Assembly (NCBI RefSeq): GCF_033807715.1
Contig: NC_084591.1
Span: forward strand, 50,062,115-50,126,114
Length of the DNA: 64,000 bases
Direction: 5' to 3'
From: Cololabis saira
Lineage: Eukaryota > Chordata > Actinopteri > Beloniformes > Belonidae
Shown here: positions 14,001-26,000 of the stretch, piece by piece
How positions within the stretch are numbered: position 1 is the stretch's first letter
Layout: every line of letters starts with the position of its first letter
Made by a program: the position numbers and the translations under genes
The notes under the pieces: generated by a model
Database searches by the model: none
What the model was told of the DNA's origin: nothing
What the model saw: only the letters and a program-made list of their open reading frames with translations

Positions 14001-17000
14001 TCAATAAGTTCACGACCAAACGTGAAGGACACGACAGTCCCCACATCACCAGATCAGTTACACAAGAGTGGAGCTGCAACAATCTCACAATCAACCACAT
14101 GAACACATGAAGGTAGGAACCTGTCAATCACAACCATGATGGAACCTGTCAATCACAACCATGATGGAACCTGTCAATCACAACCATGATAGAACCTGTC
14201 AATCACAACGATGGAACCTGTCAAACACAACCATGGAACCTGTCAAACACAACCATGGAACCTGTCAATCACAACCATGATGGAACCTGTCAAACACAAC
14301 CATGGAACCTGTCAAACACAACCATGGAACCTGTCAAACACAACCATGGAACCTGTCAATCACAACGATGGAACCTGTCAATCACAACGATGGAACCTGT
14401 CAATCACAACCATGATGGAACCTGTCAATCACAACCATGATGGAACCTGTCAATCACAACGATGGAACCTGTCAATCACAACGATGGAACCTGTCAATCA
14501 CAACCATGGAACCTGTCAATCACAACCATGGAACCTGTCAAACACAACCATGATGGAACCTGTCAATCACAACCATGGAACCTGTCAATCACAACCATGG
14601 AACCTGTCAATCACAACCATGGAACCTGTCAATCACAATGGTGGAACCTGTCAATCACAACCATGGAACCTGTCAATCACAACCATGATGGAACCTGTCA
14701 ATCACAACCATGGAACCTGTCAATCACAACCATGGAACCTGTCAAACACAACCATGGAACCTGTCAATCACAACGGTGAAACATTTTGTCTTTATTTCTC
14801 ACGTTGGCAAAAAAATCAGATCGTGATGCTTCATGTGTATATTATATATAAGTTTATATTGTTCCCATTGTTATACTTATGAGAGATGATTGTAGACACC
14901 CATAATGTGTAAGACTCAATAAACGTGTACATTGGTCTTAATCCGTCAGTATATAAAACACGTGACAATAAAGCGGAACGAGGAGTCGTTTTTCGTCCAC
15001 CAACTTAAGTTCTGGTGTCGGTTCTTAAAATACAAACAAGAAAAGCAGAGTGTAATGATGCACTAACGCTGCCCATAAACATTCACAAACCCTTACGATC
15101 ATAATAAACCCACAACTCTTCACGGAACACTACAAAAAGCAAACGAAAACAATACCCATAATGCAATGGGAGAACTGCAGCAAATACTTTGACCATGAAT
15201 TGCTGCTGACTGCAAACTGATACGACATTGCATCTTAGATGAGGAGGGGCAGGGAGACCATGTCCATTCATGCCATCTGCAGAGCTGTACTCCTCACACA
15301 AACATCTCATCTCTGCAGGATACATTTGTGTCTGAGTGGGGTGACTACCATGGTAAGTAAAGGAAAATCACCCTGGTTGTTCATTTAAGCACAACTCATA
15401 CAGGAGGTGAACAAACTATTCTTAGTAAGGCTAAGAACTTAGAGCTGACGGAAGCAGCATCATTGATCTCGGGCTCCTCCAGAGCAGCAGAACATAGCCA
15501 ACACAACACTGGCATCTCATCGTGTCCTTTGGTTCCTACCGCCAACTGCTTATCTCCCCCCCTCCTTTTCTCTTTTATGTATGTTTGCAGGCCAGAGCTT
15601 CAGGAGCTGCATGCTGACCTGCAGTCCCTCCCTCTGATCATCCCACGGCTGCTTCCACCTGTCTGCAGTCCCCCCTCTGATTATCCCACTGCTGCTTCCA
15701 CATGCCTGCAGCCCCCCCCTGATCATCCCACTGCTGCTTCCACCTGCCTGCAGTCCCCCCTTTCTGATCATCCCACTTCTGCTTCCACCTGCCTGCAGCC
15801 CCCCCCCTGATCATCCCACTGCTGCTTCCACCTGCCTGCAGCCCCCCCTGATCATCCCACTGCTGCTTCCACCTGCCTGCAGTCCCCCCTTTCTGATCAT
15901 CCCACTGCTGCTTCCACCTGCCTGCAGCCCCCCCCCTGATCATCCCACTGCTGCTTCCACCTGCCTGCAGTCCCCCCCTCTGATCATCCCACTGCTGCTT
16001 CCACCTGCCTGCAGTCCCCCTCTGATCATCCCACGGCTGCTTCCACCTGCCTGCAGTCCCCCCTCTGATCATCCCACTGCTGCTTCCACCTGTCTGTGTG
16101 GAAGTCTGGTAGATGCTTACTGACATGCTGGCCCGCCCCCCCTCCTTTCTCTGTTCTTCATTCTCTCTGTCTGTTCTCTCTTTTCCTGCTCTGTCCAGCT
16201 GGTCTTCAGCAGGAGGGTCCCCCCCCTTATGATCCAGGTCCCGGTCCAGGTTTCTCCTTATGATCCTGGTCCTGGTCCAGGTTTCTACCCCCCCTTATGA
16301 TCCAGGTCCTGGTCCAGGTTTCTTCCCCCCCTTATGATCCAGGTCCTGGTCCAGGTTTCTCCTTATGATCCAGGTCCTGGTCCAGGTTTCTCCTTATGAT
16401 CCAGGTCCGGGTCCAGGTTTCTTCCTCCTAAAGGCTGAAATATGCTTCTGTGTCACACCAACGCAGAGCACACGCCGCAGCCGTGACGCCGTGCTGAACC
16501 CTTCGGACTTCTCCGTCTCTTCATTTGGTCGCGGTGCAGTACCCCCCCGCGGCCACTAGTTGGCGATCTTTTTCTGAATGGTTTATCCGACTTTTTCCGG
16601 TCACAGTAAATCAAAGAGATAAGGACAACTATTGTGCAAAAAACAAAAACAAAAAAAATCACATATAAACGAAGAAAAGAGCCCTGGAAGTTCACTACTG
16701 ATTCAAACCGGAAACCGGAAATGCTTCGCTTTCAAACGAACCAATCACAGCCCTCTCGGTCTGCGTGTGGACGGCGTCTCCTCGACGCGTAGTTACAATT
16801 TTCAGGAGGTGCACGTCAGTGACGGCGCAGGTGACGGCGTGTCCTCTGCGTCGATCCAAACCACACGCCGTAGGCACGGCGTCATTTTGACGCAGAAGCA
16901 TAATTCAGTTTTTCTTGCCACGGTTTGGCTTAAGGTTTTTCCCCCACTAGGGGAGTTTTTACCTGCCATTGTTTATGTAATAATTACTCGGGGGTTTATG

Positions 17001-20000
17001 TTCTGGGTCAACTTCTATACACTATATAAATCAAATTGAATTGAATTGATCTTTTGAACTATTTCCAGGATCACAAAACGACTTGTTATTTAGCTGGTGT
17101 GAATGATTTATGATGGATTAATGATCCCTTAATATCACTACTACTACAAGGGTCATTTAGCAGATGCTTTTATCCAAAGCGACTTACATCTGAGAGGGAA
17201 ACACAAGCAAGAACTCCCATAGTTCAGGTCCAGCTGGATCAGTGCTGGCCAGACTGCTGGGAGTCCAGTTGGACACACGTGCTGCCATGCTAGTGCTAGA
17301 ATTGTTATTTTTTTTTTTTTTTGGTCCCTTCCCACCCAACAAAACAGTCCCTTTATACAAGAAAGCTATGTCTAAAAAGACGCCATAATGCAATCATCCT
17401 GTCATAAGCGTACTCAGTGCTGAGTCTTGCAAAGAGCTGGACAAATCTTCTAACTCATTCTGATGAGCAGAGAATCACTGACTGCGTTTCCATGCATCAA
17501 TAACCCTTTTAAAACCCGAATATTGGCAATAACCTGAATTTGCACGGCCATGTAAACACCAATAACCCCTTTGAATAACCCGAATTTGCTCATATTCAGG
17601 TTTTTAAAGCCCGCATATGACCCCTGGGGTACTCCTTTTAAAACCTGAATATTGGGTCATGTAAACACCAAACGGAATATCCCCATCAAACGGAATATGA
17701 ATTTGTTTTCTGCACACGCTCTGTTCACAAGGAATCCTGGGGCCTTATGTACTAAGAGTGCGGCGCACAAAAAACGTGCGTACGCCACTTTCAACGCTCA
17801 CGGTCAGATGTACAAAGAATGACGTGAACGTAGAAAGCTGCGTTCCTTCACTCACACATTAAGGCTTTTGTACGCACTTTTCTGAGGTTTTGTCCGTTGG
17901 CGACACTCACTGGTGATGCAGTGAAGTGCAGAATATAAGGAAACGTAACGTCAACAATAAGTTCACGACCACGTGAAGGACATGACAGTCCCCACATCAC
18001 CAGATAAATTACACAAGAGTGGAGCTGCAACAATCTCACAATCAACCACATGATCTTAACAAACAACTAAAGGAGCTCAACGATTGAACCAGCAAATCCC
18101 GATGGAGCTTTGGCTCTGTTAGAGGAACCTGCTGATGGCAGGATCGGGAGCGAGTCCTCAGGGACCAGACTGATCTGCTGGTCCAGGATCCAATGAATGA
18201 ATAAAGTTTTTATTGAATGTTTAGGCAACTTTCAGAGTCTGATATGGAGTCGGCTGCAAGTGCTGCAGGACTCCTGACACTGTTTCCCCGGTGATGGACC
18301 AGGATCTAGACCGGTCTCTCCTCCTGCGGATGCAACACTCCGAGTTTAAGCAATCTTGCTCTTTATTTCTCACGTTTGCACCTCGATAATAACACCTCGA
18401 TAATTTTTAATATGTTTTGTCTGTTTTTGTACATTTCTTGTTAGGATGAGCGGTTTTTAATGGATAATTATCTTCATTATCATATTCAAACTATTTGAGG
18501 GAAGAGACAGGGCGGAGTGTTGTGCTCCCGCACGTGCGCTCAAATCCACGCTGATTGGGATGTACAGAGAAACCTGCGTGGATTTGGGCGTACGCAGGGT
18601 TTTGTACATCGGAATTTTTGCGTTCGTGTAAATTCCACGCACGGTTTCACGTTGAAATCCACGCACTCTTAGTACATGAGGCCCCTGGTCTTTTGAGTCC
18701 AGGAAGTAGGAAACTAATCACTTCATAAATGTAATGAAGGATATGAACATTTCTGCATTTGTAGACGGTAGAAAGTACCGGGATAGAAGATTTACAAGAA
18801 AGAGAGAGAAAAGTTGCACGAAGCAGCATTTGTTTTGAATTTGGATACAGGAAGAAGAAGAGGAAATGACGGTAATTGCGTCCATGTAAACGGAGTATTC
18901 CCAATGTTTCAGTAACCGGAATATTAGCAATAACCTGAATTTTTACTGCATGTAAACGTAGTCAGTATCTTTTTACAGTCATCAACAGTAAACTCCTCAG
19001 TCTTCATTTTGACGTGGTCAGACTAAGCGAGCCGGACAGAAAGTTGTGTGTGGTTTAATTTACCTTTGGTGCTTTTGCTCCAGGGCAGCTCCACCATCAG
19101 GTCCAGGTAGTTCCTGGTCAGAGCGTACTCCGGCATGGACTGAGGCATCTTCTTCAGTCTGGAACAGAAACCAGCTCACTTTGAACGCTAACATGGCTTT
19201 GGAAGAAGTAGTACTGCATTCAAGATAAAACTAGATTAGGGAAACAAAGTGGATACAAATAAACAACAACATAAATATTACAATTGTTTTTCTCTTTGAT
19301 TCAATACTCAAATAAAACTCAAACATAGATCCAGGGGAAAAACACATTTGTCTATATTAAAAATATTTTACATAAAATAAAATACAGTTTGATTCATAAA
19401 TCTGATCACCGCTTCCAACTAATACTGTATTTTCCGCATTATAAGGCGCACCTTCAATGAATTACGTATTTTAAAACTGTTTCCATATATAAGGCATTAT
19501 AAGGCGCTACAGTAGAGGCTGGGGTTACGTTATGCATCCATTAGACCAAGGGTCGGCAACCCTTTTTTTTTTTTTTTCTTATTGCCCTCAATAAATATAT
19601 CTATAAAAATAAATCCAGGTCATTCCAGGGTCTTATACTACCCTGTTAGGCTTGCAACTGGGGCTCGGGAGCTAAAACCCTTGAAAAAGAACTGTTTTGC
19701 AGCTTCTTGCGTGTACTGGCTGTAACTGTAACCCTGTAACTCCAGTGTAGTTAATTTAGCCTGGAGTGAGGAGACCCATCCAATATGGCGGCGACGCTGG
19801 ATTACGTTCCAGCATGTCATGAGACGTCTACGTATAATTTAATTCAATTGAATTTCATTTTATTGTCCCCCAGAGGGGAAATTCACTTTACAGGGGGGGA
19901 TGAAACCAAGAAACATAGAACATAAAAGGCACATTCACACAGAGCACATTCACACAGCTAGGACACAGCACACAAAGTACACACAAATACCCTGGGGAGG

Positions 20001-23000
20001 GGGGGGGGTATATATGTCTATGGTTGCGAGACCTGTTGCGGCTCAATATTGATCCATATATAAGGCGCGCCGGATTATAAGGCGCATGGTCAGCTTTTGA
20101 AAAAATTGAAGGCTTTTAGGTGCGCCTTATAGTGAGGAAAATACGGTAATTCATTCAATGCAATTTTAAGGTCATGGCTTACAGCTTAAGAAAACTCAAA
20201 TATCCTATCTCAAAAAATTTGAATATTCTGGGAATCTTAATCTTAAACTGTAAACCATAATCAGCAATATTAAAATAATAAAAGGCTTGCAATATTTCAG
20301 TTGATTTGTAATGAATCCAGAATGTATGACATTTTTGTTTTTTTAATTGCATTACAGAAAATAAAGAGCTTTATCACAATATTCAAATTTTCTGAGACAG
20401 TCCTGTATAGTTGGTGAGCGCTGCTCTACATGACTTGTGCAGGATCCTGGAGATGCTAGTTACATGCGAGGAGTGACCAGACCCTGAAGGAAAAGCTTTC
20501 TCCTCGTCCTCGCATTAACGTCGGAGGGTCATCCCCATCTATGCCACGTCTCTGTGTTACCACATTTTCTCCACTTATTGACGATGGCTTTGACAGTGTT
20601 TACCATACATTCAAAAGTGCCCTCAACAGTTTTTTATGTCCCTCCCCTCATTACTAAATACTTCCTATTTTTCACTGGATTTTTGGGGGGAAGATTGCAT
20701 TCAAGATGCAACAATTCTGGCATTCATTTTGTTGTAATATTTGTTGTATAAATTTAGAGAATATGAAGTTTTGTAAGGAAGCGTATTGCATTCACTTAAA
20801 GGAGCATGAGGCAGGATTGAGGCAGGATTTATGAAAATAATTCGTATACGTTTTAAGTTTTCTAGTAATAATGTCAGATGAAGCGTTCCAAATCAAAACG
20901 AATGAGCCCTCTAGTGTATCTCTCCGTTGCCTTGAACAGGCTGTGTGCTGCAAAATGTGCTGCAATTCCGGGCCGGAATTTCCCGCGCTGGGCTGCAGAT
21001 GTGACGTCACATGACGCTGCATGCACGTTCTCCCCGTTCTCCCGTGCCGGCTTCGCTGTTGGCTGCAGTACCCCCAACGGCCGTCGTGGTGAAGGGTGGC
21101 GCTAGAGAGTCTCATTTCTTAAAAGGAGCCTCATGCTCCTTTAAGAAAAAAAAATCTGCTCTGTTTTTCTGAATTAACAAGATAATTATCTCACAATTTT
21201 GAGAAAAATTTTAATAAAAAATAAAACTTGCTCTGTTTTTCTGAATTAACAAGTTAATTATCTCAGAATTCTGAGAAAAGCTTGAAATGAAAAAAAAAAA
21301 ATCGCTCTCCGTCTGAACAACCGCAAAGTCCTGAGGTGCCTGTGCAAAGTTGACAAACTAATAACAATACCATCTATATAAGTTAAAGACAAGAGTATCT
21401 CCCAATGTTTCAAACCAAAAGCAAAATAAAACTGGATTAAACTGGACAGGTGGAACATGTTTGCTTCCATGAAATCCAGCTCTCAAGTGGATGACAGCTT
21501 CTTGCAAGTTGTATCTCGTTAATTCAGAAAAACTGAGCAGATTTTTTTTTCTCAATTGAATGCAATACACTTCCGTAGTTTTGTAAGGGTGTGTTTCCAT
21601 AAATGTGTTTTTCATACATTCAAAAGTCCAAAGTATCATACAGATGTGTTTTTCTAGACAAGCTGCAGGAACATTTACCTCTTCAGTTCTTTCAGACAGA
21701 CTCTGAGAGCAGTTTCAGGCATGTTGGCCCCGTGGACCTTCCTCTCCAGGGCCCCGGTGTCGTCCTCATCATCTTCATCGTCCTCGTCTAGATTGAACTG
21801 CCGACCTGGGAACACTCCACCTTTGCGTACTGATAAAACCTGATCGAATGACAATCAGAAAAGTGCGTATGAGCGTTTATTGTGTAGGTGGCCGTCACGC
21901 AGCCAGAGAAGCTCGTCGTCACGATCTTTGAGCTCTTTCTGTTCAGCGATCCACACTTGTCTGGCACTTTTCCACTCGTACCTACTCAGTGCGACTCCAC
22001 TCGCCCCGGTTTTGCCCTTTTCCACTAGGGGTGGAGGCCGGTGGAGGCATGCAGAGAAGATACTTTTCTGTATCTATTCTGCTGAGGTTCTAAGCTGCTG
22101 AGTCGGCTGTGTCTGACATCATCACACTACAGGTCACCGATTGGTCGGGGGGTTGGAGTCAGACGTCTGAGTCAGGAGGAGGAAATCAGAGAAAGAGAGA
22201 CTTGGGGCTTCATTTTATTCGACCAGCAACAGCAGCAGAAGTCTGTTCTGGTCCAACTCTGAGGTGCAGATGTTCATAAACCTGGTGCTGAGGAGAGAAT
22301 TAAAAAGGGATCTAGACGGGTGATAAGGAACGACCAGATCCACCAGGAACTCTGTCTCTTCATAGCTGCTCACGGCTCCAGCTGACTTTTCAGCAGCGCA
22401 GAGACAAACTAACAAAAAAAAAGCGTCACCACTTGAATCTTCTCTCACTCTCATTTTTTAACTTGATATCAAACACAAGCCACAGATCCAGCAGCACATC
22501 TATCATCTCCTCCAGGTTCTACATCTTTAGTGTTGTTGTCTTCTCTGTTTAGATCACACAATCAAATACGTCATAGCAGCTTCACTCCAACCTCCTACTT
22601 CTGATCTTGGTGTTGAAAAGAAACGAGGGCAAGGTGAGTCGAGTCGGGCTGAGTAGGTACTAGTGGAAAAGCGCAAGCCTTGGTTCTAAAAGGACCATAA
22701 CTTTTGAATGAACGTTTGACATAAAGAGTCGTGGGTGGTGTCATCAGACTCGGTTTTGAGTCCTTGAACATAATTGCTGCAAATTAGCCCCACCCCTTCT
22801 TCTGATTGGTCGATATCTGATAGTTCCTACTTTCTGCCATAACTTTTGAATGGTTTGATATAGAGTCGTGGCTGGTTTCATCCGCTAAATGTCCAGGCCT
22901 GAAGAATCTACATAGAGTCATACAAGCTTCCACTGCAGCCTGAACGTGCACAAGGGTGTGAGGGCCCGTTCATCGCTGCTTGCAGCTTTAATTTCTTTTT

Positions 23001-26000
23001 TTTTTACTATTTTGTATTCTTTTTTTTAACATGCATATTCGAAATAAAATCTTCCAATCAAATCAAATCAAGTTCGTAACTTCATTTCTTCCAAGTTAAA
23101 GCAGGTTTTGGTCTCTCTCCATTAGAGTAATTGTTAGTGTAGAATAAACAGCTGAAATTCATAACCAAACGAGCTTATAGGGCACTCTGTAGCCTCCTAA
23201 CCCATGATTCTGAGAGAGCTAGAGCCAAGTGGCAATTAGACTTGGGTGGTATAATAGAACCAGATGCTTGGGATGCTTTGTTTAGCCGCTCCACTAATGT
23301 TCTTGCATTCAATTCAATATGGGAAAGCCAATTTAAGATTTTGCATAGGATCTATATCACACCTCAGGCCGAGCATAGAATAAAACAAACTTTTCCGATG
23401 CTTGTATTAAATGTCAAGCCAATGTAGGTTCGCACTTTCATTGTTTATGGAGTTGTCCTCACATTCAGCAATTTTGGTCTACACTTATTTCACAGTTTCA
23501 TCAGGACCTTTCTGTGACTATCTGGATGCCGCCACATCTCAAAGGATAAAGTCTGGACTTATAGAACTGGCTTGGAATACGAATCTAAATGTATAGAGGG
23601 AATGGGCATGACGTCACAGATGCGACTTCACAGCGGGTTACGCCCACTGAGTGTCAGAAAGACTGAGTGGCAGAAAGACTGAATGTCAGAAAGACTGAAT
23701 GTCAGAAAGACTGAGTGGCAGAAAGACTGAGTGGCAGCGTAAACTTTCAGTTTAAGTCTCAAAAACATCTAAAATGGGAAAGAGCTGTTGTGCGATCGAC
23801 TGTACTCATAGATTTAGCAAGAAATAGTAGTTATCATTTTACAGACTGCCGAAAAATAAGCTTAAGAGACAAATGCACAGGTTAGAGCATGTTGTTGGGA
23901 TTAAAGGGACAGCTCTACGTTGGTTTAAATCATATCTATCTGACAGGTTCCAGTTTGTTCATGTACATGAGGTTTCTTCAGAACAGTCAAGGGTCTGTTA
24001 TGGTGTTCCGCAGGGTTCAGTGCTAGGGCCAATCTTGTTCAGTTTATACATGCAGCCTGTTGCGTGTGGCCATGACTCTCTCTCCCAACACACAGCATTC
24101 TCAATAATCTAATTAATCTTGTCTCCTCCCATCTCAGAATACCACACCTGGACTGGCACACCTGAACTGATTCCCATCAGCCTATAAAGCTCCTCTCTGC
24201 TCAGTGTGCCAGGAGACACAGACCAAGCAACACCAAACTGGATGCTCTTTTGTTAGCTTTTGTTTAGTTTGATCCTTAGTTTAGTTTGGGCCTGGAGAAG
24301 GCCGGTAGTCTTTATTTTAGGTCGTTTGCTCATTTGTTTATAGTTAGTTGGGTTTTGAGTTAGGGGGGGGGGGTCCAGCTTCGACGTCCCTTTAAAGGGG
24401 TGGGCTGTGCCCCCCCCCCATCCTCCTTAGTTCAGCCGGCATCTCCAGGTCCCTTTTTTCCTTATAGTGAGTATTATGATTTCTGCCAGTGTATTTATTT
24501 TTGGGAGGTTTGCTTAAATAAAAGCTGTTAAACTTGTGCTCTTTTGTTGGTGTCCTTCATGATGTTGTGGTTTCCATTTTCGAGCCATATTCCAATGTTA
24601 TTTGTGTGGAGACCGCAACATGATGGGGGCTCGTCAAATTAATTGAATTCGTTGGTGTTCACATTTTGCATTATTTTAAGGTTTGGAATTATTTTGTCCA
24701 CCTTAATTGACTGTAGGCCTTTGTTTGCAAAGTATATTCATTGATTTCAGTAATATTGATTGACTTAATTATATTGAGTTTCTGGAATTGGTTGTTTGCT
24801 TTTGTAGGCCTAAGTTTGTGTACACCCCTGATTAGGACATCACTTTGTTGAGCAGTGGTTTTGAGCAGGGTTTGGCTTGCTCGGCTGGGTCTCATCGGCT
24901 GGCTATTTTGCTTTAAATTGTATATTTTTAGCGAGCGTTTTGTGGTGGTCTTTGTGGCCTTAAGCCTATATTGCTTTTGCAATTTATTTTTGCGCTCTTT
25001 TGTTGCTTTGCTGTGATTTCTTTATACAATTGGTAAAGCCCTAGTTCTAAATGGAGTTTAATGTTTTTGTTAAATGCACAAAGGATAGTAATTGATATTG
25101 CTGATCACTACAATATCAAAGTCTCAAGTACTAAGGCTAAAAAGACAGTTAAATCTGAGTTGTGGGCAGCATTGTTTGACGAAGGTATTTTGCCTGACCC
25201 CAGTATGGCCGCTTCTGGTACTTCACCTGATGCTGATCAGAGCGTTAGGAAATTAGAGTTGGAGCTAGAGCTGCGCCGAATAGAGTTGCAGGACAAGGAA
25301 AATGAGAGGGCAGCTAAACTTAAAATGAGAGAGATGGAGTTAGCAGAGTTGAGAGAGCAGGCTAACCTGAGAGAGATGGAGTTGAGAGAGCAGACTAACC
25401 GAGAAATACGTTTGAAAGAGTTAGAACTCAATCAGCCCGCTCCTCATGTCAGTGGTGCACAACCTGATTTTGATATTAATAGATGTATCCGTATGGTTCC
25501 TCCCTTTAATGTTAAAGATGTGGATAAATACTTTACTCTGTTCGAACGTACTGCTGACACTTTGAAATGGCCCAGAAATGTTTGGACATTATTGTTGCAG
25601 TGTGTGCTGACTGGGAAAGCCCAGGAGGCATATGCCACGTTATCAGCAGATGATTGTCTTGATTATGATAAGGTTAAAGCTGCGGTACTCAGGTCTTTTG
25701 AATTGGTGCCTGAAGCCTACAGGCAGAGGTTCCGCAAGTTTAGAAAATCTGACAATCACACATTTGCAGAGTTTGGTTGAGAGAAGGAAGCTCTATTTGA
25801 CCACTGGTGTCAGTCATCAAAAGTCACTGAGTTTGACCAGTTGCGTGAGCTCATTTTACTGGAGGAGTTTAAAAACTGCCTATCAGATAGGCTTGCAACC
25901 TATGTTAATGAGCAAAAGGCTAGTACTCTTTCAGCTGCAACTGTCCTCGCGGATGAGTATGTGCTCACCCACAAGGACAGTTTTGATAAATCTAATGTGT

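Larger units (their letters stand above)
15460..17045 (+). mobile_element. CR1/Rex1-like LINE 3' UTR, expanded and interrupted by a MITE
   Basis: 15580-15640 (GCAGGCCAGAGCTTCAGGAG) and 16908-17045 (TTTTTCTTGCCACGGTTTGG ... AAATTGAATTG) match the 3' UTR of the LINE at 56605-59878. Two tandem arrays lie within it (15640-16100, 16215-16430), and a complete MITE (16431-16907) splits the AAAGGGGAGTTTTTC segment. Confidence 0.8.

Noticed and set aside
14186..14882. 223-codon repeat protein frame
   Set aside because: Units are 22/25 bp, so open frames arise by chance through the array; no conserved protein.
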